A DNA stretch of 38,080 bases from Candidatus Omnitrophota bacterium (GCA_023247055.1 JAHFHF010000012.1:18836-56915); one strand, 5' to 3'; shown: positions 15,829-23,873, counted from the first letter of the stretch. Program-made: numbers and translations. Notes: generated by a model not told the origin, from the sequence alone.

Positions 15829-16414
15829 TGCTTTCTCCTTCTTTCGCGCCGGGCTGAGGCGCTGCGGCCTCGGGCGCTTTTTTAGCCAGGGCTTTGGCGA
15901 TAAAATAGACATGGATCATCCGGCCCTCGAGCCCCATGTCCTTTTCCACATCAGCGATTGCAGAAAGGTCTTCCGTGAAGCGCTGAATGATTCGTTTTCC
16001 GATATCCAAATGCGTAATTTCGCGGCCGCGGAAAAACATGGTCAGTTTGACCCGGTCCCCGCGCTCAATAAAACGGACAGCGTTGCGTAATTTAGTCTGA
16101 TAGTCGTGCTCCCCAATTTTTGCAGACAGCTTGACTTCTTTGACGGCGATCACTTTTTGCTTTTTCCGGGCTTCTTTTTCTTTCTTGCCTAAATCATACA
16201 GGTATTTGCTGAAGTCCAGGATTCGGCATACCGGAGGACGTGCCTCCGATGCTACCTCGACAAGGTCCAGGCCTGCGCTTTCGGCCAAAAGCAGCGCATC
16301 TTTGGTGGCCATCAACCCAACCTGCTTGCCGTTTTGATCAATCAACCGGACTTCAGGAACCCGGATTCTTTCGTTCGCCCGGATCATGCGTTTCAAATCC
16401 TGTATCGTGCTCAA
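15806..16414 (-). CDS. infC: Translation initiation factor IF-3
   Basis: Binds the 30S subunit and checks start-codon pairing. The N-domain starts RANERIRVPEVRLIDQNGKQVGL and the C-domain contains KEVKLSAKIGEHDYQTKLRNAVRFIERGDRVKLTMFFRGREI. It starts with TTG at 16414, with AAAGGAG 5 nt upstream. IF-3 genes often use rare start codons for autoregulation, which fits. An ATG nine codons later is the alternative. A charged, low-complexity tail of about 25 residues overlaps rpmI. It follows thrS by 20 nt. Confidence 0.95.
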   Translation of the reverse strand: MSTIQDLKRMIRANERIRVPEVRLIDQNGKQVGLMATKDALLLAESAGLDLVEVASEARPPVCRILDFSKYLYDLGKKEKEARKKQKVIAVKEVKLSAKIGEHDYQTKLRNAVRFIERGDRVKLTMFFRGREITHLDIGKRIIQRFTEDLSAIADVEKDMGLEGRMIHVYFIAKALAKKAPEAAAPQPGAKEGESNAKTKNT

Positions 16415-16434
16415 TGAAACTCCTTTCAGTGGCG

Positions 16435-18192
16435 CTAAGCGCCGGTACCTGCTAATTCATTTTTTAAAAGCATCAAAATTTCTTCCACGGTTTTACTGCC
16501 TAAATCTTGACGGCCCCGCTTACGTACTGCAATTTGGCCCGATTCGACTTCTTTATCTCCTAACACAAAACTATAGGGAACTTTCTGCATTTCAGCTTCG
16601 CGGATCTTATAGCCGATTTTCTCGTTACGATAATCCTCTTCGACCCTGAAACCTTCTTTTTGAAACCGCTCGATGATTTTCTGCGCTGCCGCATTGTGAC
16701 TTTCCGCAATGGTCAAAACGCGGATTTGGACCGGCGCCAGCCACAAAGGAAATGCGCCGGCATAGTGTTCGATCAAAATTCCGAGAAAGCGTTCTAGCGA
16801 GCCGTAAATGGCCCGGTGAATCATCACCGGCCGCTTGCGTGAAGAATCCGGCGCGACATATTCCAGATCAAAACGCTCAGGCATGGAAAAATCCACCTGG
16901 ATCGTGCCGCACTGCCAGGCGCGGTCAATGCTGTCATAAATGACAAACTCGATCTTCGGGCCGTAAAAAGCACCCTCGCCTTCGTTGACCGTAAATGAAA
17001 TGGAACGCGCTTTCAGCGCCTCTTTCAACGCGGTCGTGGCTTTTTCCCAAATTTCGTCTGAGCCCATGGCTTTCGGGGGCTTGGTCGAGACCGCCACTTC
17101 ATAATGCTCAAACCCAAAGGTCCGGTAGACTTCATGCGTGAAATCAATCAGCCCGCCGATCTCAGCCTGCAGCTGGTCTTCCATGCAGAAGTGGTGTGCG
17201 TCATCCTGCGTAAAAGCCCGCACCCGCATCAAACCGTGCGTGGCCCCGGAGCGTTCATAACGATGCACTTTGCCGAACTCGGCCAGGCGCAGCGGCAGAT
17301 CGCGGTATGAACGCTGCGCTGATTTATAAATCAGCGCATGGCCCGGGCAATTCATCGGCTTTACCGCGTATTCACGGTTTTCGGCCTTGGTGAAATACAT
17401 GGCATCATGAAAGTTGTCATAATGGCCGCTTTTTTTCCAAAGATCGTCTGAAAGAATCGTAGGCGCTGAAACTTCCTGATAGCCCCGCGTTTTCAGCTGG
17501 CCGCGCAGATACTCGATCAGCCCGTTAAAAAGAAAAAAACCTTTTTGGTGAAAGAAAACCATGGCCGGCGACTCGTCGTGAAAACTGAAAAGATCGAGTT
17601 CTTTGCCCAGCTTGCGGTGGTCGCGTTTCTTGGCCTCTTCCAGCCGGTTCAGATAGGCGTCCTGCTCTTTCTTGGAAAAGAAAGCCGTGCCGTAAATCCG
17701 CTGCAGCATTTTGTTGTTTTCATTGCCGCGCCAATACGCTCCGGCAATGGACAAAAGTTTGAAGGCTTTCACCTCGCCCGTGGTTTCAATATGGTTACCG
17801 CGGCAAAGATCAATGAACGGACCGTTTTCAACAAACGTAATCTGCCCTTCTTCAAGGCCGTCTAAAATTTCAAGTTTGTACGGCTCGGCCAGCCGTGTAA
17901 AGCGCTCCCGTGCCGCTTGTTTTTCCACAGGATAATGCTTAAAAGCTTGGCGCTCTTCGACAATTTTTTGCATCTCAGTTTCGAGGCGCTTTAAATCGTC
18001 TTCGGTAAATCGCTCTTCGCGGTCAAAATCGTAGTAGAACCCGTCTTTGATGGCAGGACCAATGGCGAGTTTGACTTCAGGAAAAAGCTTTTGGACGGCC
18101 TGGGCCAGGATGTGCGCTGTCGAATGCCGGAGGCGGACTAACGCCTCCGCGGCTGCAGCCGCAGTATTTTTTTCTGTATCTTGTTGATTGAT
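16435..18192 (-). CDS. thrS: Threonyl-tRNA synthetase without TGS domain
   Basis: Charges tRNA-Thr. The editing-domain motif HSTAH is at about residues 23-27, and RHSTAHILAQAVQKLF continues to the class II core: MNCPGH, RYERSGATHGLMRVRAFTQDDAHHFC (Zn and motif 2) and SLERFLGILIEHYAGAFPLWLAPVQ, then the anticodon-binding domain. The N-terminal TGS domain of about 60 residues is absent. An in-frame stop lies at 18199-18201 and no ATG, GTG or TTG occurs before HSTAH. The start given is an ATC at 18192, 8 nt after GAGGT. A TTG at 18197 in another frame would need a -1 shift at an A7 run. An ATG at 17973 would remove the HSTAH motif. Confidence 0.9.
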   Translation of the reverse strand: MNQQDTEKNTAAAAAEALVRLRHSTAHILAQAVQKLFPEVKLAIGPAIKDGFYYDFDREERFTEDDLKRLETEMQKIVEERQAFKHYPVEKQAARERFTRLAEPYKLEILDGLEEGQITFVENGPFIDLCRGNHIETTGEVKAFKLLSIAGAYWRGNENNKMLQRIYGTAFFSKKEQDAYLNRLEEAKKRDHRKLGKELDLFSFHDESPAMVFFHQKGFFLFNGLIEYLRGQLKTRGYQEVSAPTILSDDLWKKSGHYDNFHDAMYFTKAENREYAVKPMNCPGHALIYKSAQRSYRDLPLRLAEFGKVHRYERSGATHGLMRVRAFTQDDAHHFCMEDQLQAEIGGLIDFTHEVYRTFGFEHYEVAVSTKPPKAMGSDEIWEKATTALKEALKARSISFTVNEGEGAFYGPKIEFVIYDSIDRAWQCGTIQVDFSMPERFDLEYVAPDSSRKRPVMIHRAIYGSLERFLGILIEHYAGAFPLWLAPVQIRVLTIAESHNAAAQKIIERFQKEGFRVEEDYRNEKIGYKIREAEMQKVPYSFVLGDKEVESGQIAVRKRGRQDLGSKTVEEILMLLKNELAGTGA

Positions 18193-18229
18193 GACAACTT
18201 ACCTCGTATTTAACCTTGTAAAGCTGGGT

Positions 18230-18258
18230 ATTATACGGTTTGCCCCCTTCTGGGGCAA
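18230..18258 (-). promoter_or_regulatory. Predicted promoter of the thrS-infC-rpmI-rplT-pheST cluster
   Basis: On the minus strand a perfect TATAAT (18230-18235) lies 17 nt from TTGCCC (18253-18258). The spacer is partly self-complementary (TTGCCCC...GGGGGCAA). Transcription would begin near 18223, about 30 nt before the thrS start region, so the leader is short. Confidence 0.7.
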
Positions 18259-18400
18259 TAGCAAAAAACAGCCGCAGGGATACGTCCCTGCCCAGCGCTG
18301 ATTGCGTGGGAATCCGCCGGCGGCAGCAAAAAATACCGCCATCCTCCGGCACTGCCGGATTCCTGGTTTGGATCATGCGTTATTTGTTTTTGAAGCGGGC

Positions 18401-18496
18401 TCAGGATTTCTTTTTGCTTTTAGCGGCCTGGGCTTTGCGTTTGAAACGGGCCTTGCGGCGAACGCGTTTAATTCTCTTTTTATGATCACGGCTCAT
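18401..18496 (-). CDS. 31-residue highly basic protein
   Basis: A small gene with a strong AGGAGG 5 nt before the ATG. It encodes MSRDHKKRIKRVRRKARF followed by KRKAQAAKSKKKS; about half of the residues are Lys or Arg. Its composition suggests an RNA- or ribosome-associated protein, which would fit its place just upstream of the thrS-infC ribosomal cluster, but I do not recognise a named family. A possible -10 box TATACT is at 18552-18557 without a clear -35. Confidence rests on the ribosome-binding site and residue bias. Confidence 0.65.
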   Translation of the reverse strand: MSRDHKKRIKRVRRKARFKRKAQAAKSKKKS

Positions 18497-18594
18497 GGGT
18501 CCTCCTAAGTTAAGTCAATTACAGTACTTGAAAAAGGTAGTTGATGTGTTTAGTATAGCGCTTCTTTGTCGGCGTTTTATTTAATATTGATTAC

Positions 18595-18769
18595 GAATCC
18601 AGATTCATCACTGAACTGCGTTATGAACTGGATAAATTCGCACTTATAACTTACGCTGTCTTCGCGAGCGTTTTTTAATGAATCCAGATTTGCGGTTTCA
18701 CCGCAAACTGGATAAATTCGGCCCTACAAGTTACGTCGCTTCGCGCAGTAACTTGTAGCCTCATTTAAT
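18595..18769. repeat. Two imperfect tandem repeats with inverted arms
   Basis: GAATCCAGATT begins at 18595 and 18680, and AACTGGATAAATTCG occurs at 18626-18640 and 18706-18720, giving two units of about 85 nt. The second unit contains a perfect TTTGCGGT/ACCGCAAA hairpin and CTACAAGTTAC (18724-18734) paired with GTAACTTGTAG (18748-18758). No gene is visible in 18497-18772. Confidence 0.7.
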
Positions 18770-18772
18770 TTA

Positions 18773-18849
18773 GGGCGGTTAGCTCAGTTGGTTAGAGCAC
18801 TACCTTGACATGGTAGGGGTCACAGGTTCGACTCCTGTACCGCCCACCA
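18773..18849 (+). tRNA. tRNA-Val (anticodon GAC)
   Basis: A full cloverleaf on the plus strand: acceptor GGGCGGT with ACCGCCC, D-arm GCTCAGTTGGTTAGAGC, anticodon stem CTACC/GGTAG around TTGACAT (anticodon GAC), T-arm ACAGG-TTCGACT-CCTGT, and an encoded CCA. It is the only gene seen on the plus strand. Confidence 0.97.
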
Positions 18850-18882
18850 TTTTTCTTTTCCCACGACCCTCTCAAGCCTTTT

Positions 18883-18910
18883 GTAGTGGCAATTCATGAA
18901 TTGCCACTAC
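18883..18910. repeat. Perfect 28-bp palindrome
   Basis: GTAGTGGCAATTCA is followed immediately by its exact reverse complement. It lies between the convergent tRNA-Val and rdgB ends. It has no U-run, so it is more likely a dispersed palindromic repeat than a standard terminator, though it may stop transcription. Confidence 0.8.
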
Positions 18911-18922
18911 GGAAAATACCGA

Positions 18923-19528
18923 TCAACCCCACGCGTTGGTTTTGAGTAATTCTTTGGTTTTCTGCAAGGCTTTAAACCGGTGCGAAACTTTGTATTTCAT
19001 TTCAGCCGGGACCTCGCCAAAAGTTTTGCCAAACGGCGGGTAATAAAAAATTACATCATAGCCGAAGCCCTGAGTTCCTCGGATTTCCCGGCTAATAACG
19101 CCATGCACTTCCCCGCTGACAACGCCCAAGACTTTGTCCGGACTGGCTAAAGCGACTGCGGATTTAAAATGGGCGCCGCGGCAATTGTCCGGAATTTTTT
19201 CGAGCAGGCGCAGGACTTTTAGATTGTTCGCGTGATCGTCTTTGTCTAATCCGGAAAAGCGCGCCGAATAAACGCCGGGTGCGCCGTCTAATGCGTCACA
19301 GCAGAGCCCCGAATCTTCTGCCAGTGTCAGCAGGCCGGTCTGCCGCGCATACCCTAAAGCTTTGGCCGAGGCATTTTCTTCAAACGTCGCGCCGTCTTCC
19401 GGCACTTCCTGAACTGCCGGAAAATCGGCAAGTCCCTCAGCGGTATAGGGCAGCCCTGCCAAAAGATCCTGCAGTTCTTTGAGTTTTTTCGGATTGGTCG
19501 AAGCAACCAGAAGACGCGGCAGTGTCAT
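18923..19528 (-). CDS. rdgB: XTP/dITP diphosphatase (Ham1/RdgB family)
   Basis: Hydrolyses non-canonical purine nucleoside triphosphates (ITP, dITP, XTP) to monophosphates, keeping them out of DNA and RNA. Motifs are VASTNPKKLKEL at the N-terminus, EENASAKA, LAEDSGLCCDALDGAPGVYSARFSG (substrate and metal site), TQGFGYDVIFYYP and VSHRFKAL. The 201 residues are normal. Its ATG overlaps the rph stop by 1 nt (TAATG), the common rph-rdgB pair. Confidence 0.96.
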   Translation of the reverse strand: MTLPRLLVASTNPKKLKELQDLLAGLPYTAEGLADFPAVQEVPEDGATFEENASAKALGYARQTGLLTLAEDSGLCCDALDGAPGVYSARFSGLDKDDHANNLKVLRLLEKIPDNCRGAHFKSAVALASPDKVLGVVSGEVHGVISREIRGTQGFGYDVIFYYPPFGKTFGEVPAEMKYKVSHRFKALQKTKELLKTNAWG

Positions 19529-20244
19529 TAAATCCTGACAGCCTTTTTCTGAAGCACAATGAGTTGCTGAATGCCTTTGCCTGCGAGACCCACGAGTTTA
19601 TCGAGGTCTTTAGCGCTAAACGGCTCTCCTTCGGCAGTGCCCTGCACTTCCACAAATTTACCGGAACCCGTCATGACCACGTTCATGTCCACCTCCGCCT
19701 TGGAGTCTTCTTCATAGCAAAGGTCCAATAGCGGCGTCCCTTTAAACATTCCCACGCTGATGGCGGCCACATAATCAATAATCGGCGATTCCGTCAGCGC
19801 GCCTTTTTTGATCAGTTTTTCAACGGCCATGGCCAGCGCAATGAAACAGCCCGTGATGGACGCTGTGCGGGTCCCACCGTCCCCTTGCAGGACATCGGCG
19901 TCGAGTGTGATGGTACGCTCGCCCATTTTCGTCAAATCGACGACTGAGCGCAGGCTGCGCCCGATCAAACGCTGAATTTCCTGAGTGCGTCCGGAGGGAC
20001 GGCCTTTGGAGGATTCGCGCTCAATGCGGCCCGTGCACGACCCCGGCAGCATGCCGTATTCGGCGGTCAGCCAGCCTTTGCCGGTGTTGCGCAAAAATTG
20101 AGGGACTTTTTCATCCACCGAGGCGGAGCAGACGACATGCGTATCGCCCATTTCAATCAGGCAGGAACCTGCGGCATTTTTTTGAAAATTTTTACGGATA
20201 CGGACTTTACGGACTTGATGGGCTAAACGGCCGTCACTGCGCAA
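19528..20244 (-). CDS. rph: Ribonuclease PH
   Basis: A phosphorolytic 3'-5' exoribonuclease that trims tRNA 3' ends. Typical segments are [78 protein letters not shown] and [17 protein letters not shown]. Length is 238 residues. It starts with TTG at 20244, with AAGGAGG 6 nt upstream, and the N-terminus matches the family exactly at that point. It is followed by rdgB and preceded by a hairpin-rich gap. Confidence 0.96.
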   Translation of the reverse strand: MRSDGRLAHQVRKVRIRKNFQKNAAGSCLIEMGDTHVVCSASVDEKVPQFLRNTGKGWLTAEYGMLPGSCTGRIERESSKGRPSGRTQEIQRLIGRSLRSVVDLTKMGERTITLDADVLQGDGGTRTASITGCFIALAMAVEKLIKKGALTESPIIDYVAAISVGMFKGTPLLDLCYEEDSKAEVDMNVVMTGSGKFVEVQGTAEGEPFSAKDLDKLVGLAGKGIQQLIVLQKKAVRI

Positions 20245-20264
20245 GCGGAACCTCCTTGATTGAT

Positions 20265-20387
20265 GTCGTCAGTCATGAGTCGTCAAAAAAACCTGTAAAT
20301 AAAAACAAGATTTTTGTCGTTCGTCGCGACAAGATATCAAAAAATTGTTTCTTTTTTTATTTTATCTCACAGCTGGCGACTGACGAC
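20265..20387. repeat. Inverted-repeat element between queE and rph
   Basis: GTCGTCAGTC (20265-20274) and GACTGACGAC (20378-20387) bound an AT-rich segment with inner hairpins (TTGTCG/CGACAA and AACAA...TTGTT). The right end touches the queE stop codon. It resembles a small non-autonomous repeat element and may also carry the rph promoter. Confidence 0.55.
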
Positions 20388-21100
20388 TATTTGATTTTTA
20401 AAATTTTGTGAAACCGCGGAACAATACGCACATCGCGAATGCGGCGAGCCCCGGCGGTCTGCAAATGCCGGAGCAGCCTCATCAGTTCCGGATCTTCATG
20501 CCCTTCGATTTCAGCGGACAGCGGCACCAGCACGACCGGCGTCTCCGGGGCAATCTCACGGACGATTTCAATCTCGTCCAGATATTCTTTTTCGACGAGC
20601 GTTTTGCAAACAATAATTTTGATGAATGTCTCTTTGGACTTGGCGATTTCTAGAAATTTGCGGTGGTCGCGATCGAAGTTCGGTTCTCCGGTGACGCTGG
20701 CCGGCTTCATGTCCATCGCTACAAGATCGACCACGGCGATCATTTCTTTGAGCGCAGGCCACAAAATACCGTTAGTCTCCAGATAAATGCGAAATCCTTT
20801 TTCCCGTAAAGCAGCGGCAAGCGGTTTAATAAATTCGAGATACAGCAGTGGTTCTCCGCCTGTAAAACTGATAAACCCGTGCGGCCCCTCAATGGTCTCA
20901 AGCCGATCAACTTCGGCCAGGACTTCGTCCTGCGTCATTACCCGGCCGCCCTTATCCAATTCATCACAGTAACCACAGTGAATGTGGCATTCTTCAAACC
21001 GGATAAACAGGTGCTTTTCACCCAGGTGCGTCCCTTCACCTTGCAGTGAAGAAAAAATTTCTGTGACGCGGGCTTGCGCAGCCGTAGGCGGGTATTTCAT
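20387..21100 (-). CDS. queE: 7-carboxy-7-deazaguanine synthase
   Basis: A radical-SAM enzyme that forms 7-carboxy-7-deazaguanine from 6-carboxytetrahydropterin in queuosine synthesis. The cluster motif is CxxxCxxC (CHIHCGYC), after SLQGEGTHLGEKHLFIRFEEC. FTGGEPLLY and LETNGILWP are typical of QueE. It overlaps queC by 4 nt (ATGA). The 237 residues are standard. QueD and the tRNA-guanine transglycosylase are not in the window, so the pathway is partial here. Confidence 0.94.
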   Translation of the reverse strand: MKYPPTAAQARVTEIFSSLQGEGTHLGEKHLFIRFEECHIHCGYCDELDKGGRVMTQDEVLAEVDRLETIEGPHGFISFTGGEPLLYLEFIKPLAAALREKGFRIYLETNGILWPALKEMIAVVDLVAMDMKPASVTGEPNFDRDHRKFLEIAKSKETFIKIIVCKTLVEKEYLDEIEIVREIAPETPVVLVPLSAEIEGHEDPELMRLLRHLQTAGARRIRDVRIVPRFHKILKIK

Positions 21101-21777
21101 GCGCTTAGACTCCCGGTGGGATCTTGCAGCCCTGCTTCCTCAAACCCTTTGGCGCGCAGCACGCAGGCGTCGCAAACACGGCAAGGCTCTTCGCTACCGC
21201 GGTAACAGGACCAGGTGCGCTCAAAAGGCACGCCCAGCGACTGCCCCAGTTTGACGATTTCGGCTTTGGTCAATCGGAGCAGCGGCGTATGGATCGTCAG
21301 CGCACGTCCCTCAACCCCAGCTTTCGTGCCTAAATTAAGTGCGGCCTGCATGGCATTAAAATAATCTGGACGGCAATCGGGATAGCCGCTGTAATCTAAG
21401 GCATTCGCTCCGATAAAAAGGGCTTCGGCGTCCAGGGTCTCGGCGTAGGAAGCGGCCATGGCCAAAAAAATCGTATTGCGGGCCGGAACATATGTTACGG
21501 GAATCGTCGACTGCATGGCCTCCGGCGAACGGCCTGCCGGGACCGGAATGAGCGGATCCAGCAAGGCGCTGCCTTTCCACGGCATGCCGAAACGCACCAC
21601 CTCATGCCGAACGGCCAAGGCCTCGGCATTGACCCGCGCGCAATTAATTTCGCGCTGATGCAGCTGACCGTAGTCGAGTGTCAAGGCAGCCGCCTGAAAT
21701 CCGTCGCGCAGAGCCACGTAGAGCGCGGTGGTTGAATCCAGACCGCCCGACAATAACACCACCGCTTTTTTATTCAT
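21097..21777 (-). CDS. queC: 7-cyano-7-deazaguanine synthase (preQ0 synthase)
   Basis: An ATP-dependent conversion of 7-carboxy-7-deazaguanine to preQ0 with ammonia. The PP-loop motif SGGLDSTTAL is at residues 10-19, followed by LTLDYGQLHQREI and TYVPARNTIFL. The C-terminal zinc site reads SCYRGSEEPCRVCDACVLRAKGF. Length is 226 residues. It overlaps both murI (ATGA) and queE (ATGA), so the three genes are translationally linked. Confidence 0.96.
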   Translation of the reverse strand: MNKKAVVLLSGGLDSTTALYVALRDGFQAAALTLDYGQLHQREINCARVNAEALAVRHEVVRFGMPWKGSALLDPLIPVPAGRSPEAMQSTIPVTYVPARNTIFLAMAASYAETLDAEALFIGANALDYSGYPDCRPDYFNAMQAALNLGTKAGVEGRALTIHTPLLRLTKAEIVKLGQSLGVPFERTWSCYRGSEEPCRVCDACVLRAKGFEEAGLQDPTGSLSA

Positions 21778-22577
21778 CGCCGTACAACCTCGACATGGGA
21801 CAACTTTTCACCTAAAAAACGCTCACCGATTTCTGTAAAACTGCGGGGTTTATCGCTGACATAAATCGACAATTTTCCCTTGCGGCCGCGGCCGTTCTTT
21901 AAACCGTGCTGACTTAGAATTTCCGCCAGGCCTTGCACCGTGGGCCGCGCCGAATCAACCAGGTGGACACCCCGCGGTAAAACCTGCTTGAGGACCTTAG
22001 CCAAAAGCGGATAGTGCGTACAGCCTAAAATCAGCGTATCGATTTTTTTACGCATGAGCGGCGCCAAATAGCGTACCGCCATGAGTTGAGTCAGGCGATC
22101 GGCCGCCATACCCTCTTCCACAAGCGGCACAAACAAGGGACAGGCTGCGCTGTAAATACGGGAGCGTGGATTTAATGCACGCAGGGCTTTATCATAGGCT
22201 CCACTTTCCACCGTGGCGCGTGTCGCAATCAGTCCGATCCGGCCCGAGGGCGAAGCCAGCAGCGCTTCGCGGGCAGCCGGCGTAATGACATCGACGACCG
22301 GCAACGAAAAGCGGCGGCGCAGCACGGCATAGGCCGCGCTTGCCGACGAATTACACGCCACGACCAGCGCCTTGATGCGCTGGCGCATGAGAAACTCCGT
22401 GTTTTGAATGGAAAACCGGATGATTTGTTCACGGGACTTTGTCCCGTAAGGCAGGCGCGCGAGATCGCCAAAATAGTGAATGTCTTCGCCGGGAAGCAGC
22501 GCACGGATGGCTTTCACGACGGTCAGACCGCCTAGCCCCGAATCAAAAACACCGATGGGATCGCGGGATTTACTCAT
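21774..22577 (-). CDS. murI: Glutamate racemase
   Basis: Makes D-glutamate for peptidoglycan. Residues IGVFDSGLGGLTVVKAI start the fold. The two catalytic Cys lie in VVACNSSASAAY and LILGCTHYPLL, and YFGDLARLPYGTKS is the substrate region. I chose ATG 22577, which overlaps the lipoyl-like gene stop by 8 nt and gives 267 residues; an ATG pair at 22607 is possible. The start follows GGCGAGG with poor spacing, so translation is probably coupled. Confidence 0.93.
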   Translation of the reverse strand: MSKSRDPIGVFDSGLGGLTVVKAIRALLPGEDIHYFGDLARLPYGTKSREQIIRFSIQNTEFLMRQRIKALVVACNSSASAAYAVLRRRFSLPVVDVITPAAREALLASPSGRIGLIATRATVESGAYDKALRALNPRSRIYSAACPLFVPLVEEGMAADRLTQLMAVRYLAPLMRKKIDTLILGCTHYPLLAKVLKQVLPRGVHLVDSARPTVQGLAEILSQHGLKNGRGRKGKLSIYVSDKPRSFTEIGERFLGEKLSHVEVVRR

Positions 22578-22836
22578 CCTCGCCGTCTTTATCGGCGTCT
22601 TCATCATCGTCGATCATGCAGAGGACTTCCCCCTTCTGCACGGCTTCGCCTTCATCGTAATAAACCTCAGCAAGCGTGCCCGCCGCATTGGCCTGAACGG
22701 TGAAAAGGCCGTTTTCGCTGGTCAGTTCGACAAGGTCTTCACCTTCGCTTACCGTATCGCCTTCCTCAAAAAACCAGCGCTGGATCGTGGCCTCTTCGAC
22801 TCCGCCGCCTAATTCTCCCAACAGAACTTCCTTCAT
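22570..22836 (-). CDS. Stand-alone lipoyl/biotinyl-like domain without the lysine
   Basis: An 88-residue single-domain protein with the barrel-sandwich pattern of lipoyl domains: GDTVSEGEDLVELTSENG, then NAAGTLAEVYYDEGEAVQKGEVLCMI, then an acidic tail (DDDEDADKDGEDE). Aligned with E2 lipoyl domains, the lipoylated Lys of the DKA turn is replaced by Asn42 (codon AAC). No other Lys lies in that hairpin. It therefore should not be lipoylated or biotinylated by the usual rule. ATG with AAGGAG upstream. lipA lies just upstream across a repeat, but a functional tie is unproven. Confidence 0.75.
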   Translation of the reverse strand: MKEVLLGELGGGVEEATIQRWFFEEGDTVSEGEDLVELTSENGLFTVQANAAGTLAEVYYDEGEAVQKGEVLCMIDDDEDADKDGEDE

Positions 22837-22862
22837 ACCAAACTCCTTCAGTCGTGTTGTGA

Positions 22863-22965
22863 GTCATTGCGAGGCGCCGCTGCGCTTTTCAGCGGATGAC
22901 GAAGCCATTCCAAACAAAAAACGAGATTGCTTCGCTCCCTCAAAAATTGCCGGGGCCGCAATGAC
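22863..22965. repeat. Dispersed palindromic repeat between lipA and the lipoyl-like gene
   Basis: GTCATTGCGAGG at the left and GCAATGAC at the right form terminal inverted repeats, with GAGATTGCTTCG inside. It shares these blocks with the element at 14078-14187 but differs in the middle. No gene is seen in 22837-22991. Confidence 0.75.
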
Positions 22966-22991
22966 AAATCGTGGTATTTAAAAGAACTTTT

Positions 22992-23873
22992 TTACTTTAC
23001 GCTTTTATGAAAAACTTCGCCCGCATGGTACGAACTGCGCACATACGGTCCTGCGAAAACTTCGCGAAATCCCATCGCTTTCGCCTTACCCGCCAGCTGA
23101 TCGAAATATTCCGGCGTTTTGTAATCCACCAGCATCAAATGATCTTTACTGGGCGGCAAATACTGCCCTAATGTCAGAATATCACAGCCTGCAAGCCGTA
23201 ACTCATGGGCCGCCTGCAGAACCTCGGATTCTTCTTCCCCAAGCCCCAGCATGAGGCCGCTCTTTGTGGAGATGGAAGCATCCAGTTCTTTCACAAGTTT
23301 TAAGACTTCAAGCGAACGCTCATAGCGCGCTTGCGGCCGGACCTGTTTTTGCAGCCGCGCCACCGTTTCCAGGTTATGATTAAAAACTTCCGGCCGGGCT
23401 TTAACGACTACTTCGATCAATTCACGGCGCGCATGAAAATCGGGCGTCAAGACCTCGATCTGCGCATCCGGAATTTCCAGCCGGATCGCGCGGATGGTCT
23501 GGGCAAAATGCTCCGCGCCTTCATCGGCTAAATCATCACGGGCCACGGAAGTGACCACAACATACTTCAAACCCAGTTCGCGCGCCGCCCGCGCGACCCG
23601 CTGGGGCTCATCCTGCTCCACAGCCAAACCGCGTCCGGTCTTGATAGCGCAAAAGCCGCAGGCCCGCGTGCAGACATCCCCTAAAATCATAAACGTCGCC
23701 GTCTTCCGCGCATAGCATTCCGAACGGTTCGGGCAAAGTGCGGATTCGCAGACCGTATTCAGTTTATTTTCCGCCAGCGCCGTATGCGTCCGCACCGCCG
23801 AAGTATCCGGCAGTTTGCGGCGCAGCCAATCCGGCAGGCGTTTACGTTGAGGGATTTGTAAAGTCGGCAGCAT
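22992..23873 (-). CDS. lipA: Lipoyl synthase
   Basis: A radical-SAM enzyme that inserts sulfur at C6 and C8 of protein-bound octanoate. The auxiliary cluster Cys set is CESALCPNRSEC, the radical-SAM cluster is CTRACGFC, and the C-terminal RSSYHAGE supplies the conserved serine. RLPDWLRRKL is the usual N-terminal segment. I chose ATG 23873; TTG 23912 is an alternative start with GGCGGG upstream. A TTGACA promoter lies just upstream, so lipA may be transcribed on its own. LipB/LplA are not in the window. Confidence 0.95.
   Translation of the reverse strand: MLPTLQIPQRKRLPDWLRRKLPDTSAVRTHTALAENKLNTVCESALCPNRSECYARKTATFMILGDVCTRACGFCAIKTGRGLAVEQDEPQRVARAARELGLKYVVVTSVARDDLADEGAEHFAQTIRAIRLEIPDAQIEVLTPDFHARRELIEVVVKARPEVFNHNLETVARLQKQVRPQARYERSLEVLKLVKELDASISTKSGLMLGLGEEESEVLQAAHELRLAGCDILTLGQYLPPSKDHLMLVDYKTPEYFDQLAGKAKAMGFREVFAGPYVRSSYHAGEVFHKSVK

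Noticed and set aside
18077..18376. 99-residue frame upstream of thrS as a separate gene or the missing TGS domain
   Set aside because: It overlaps the true thrS reading frame, has no TGS-like sequence, and covers the promoter with the perfect TATAAT.
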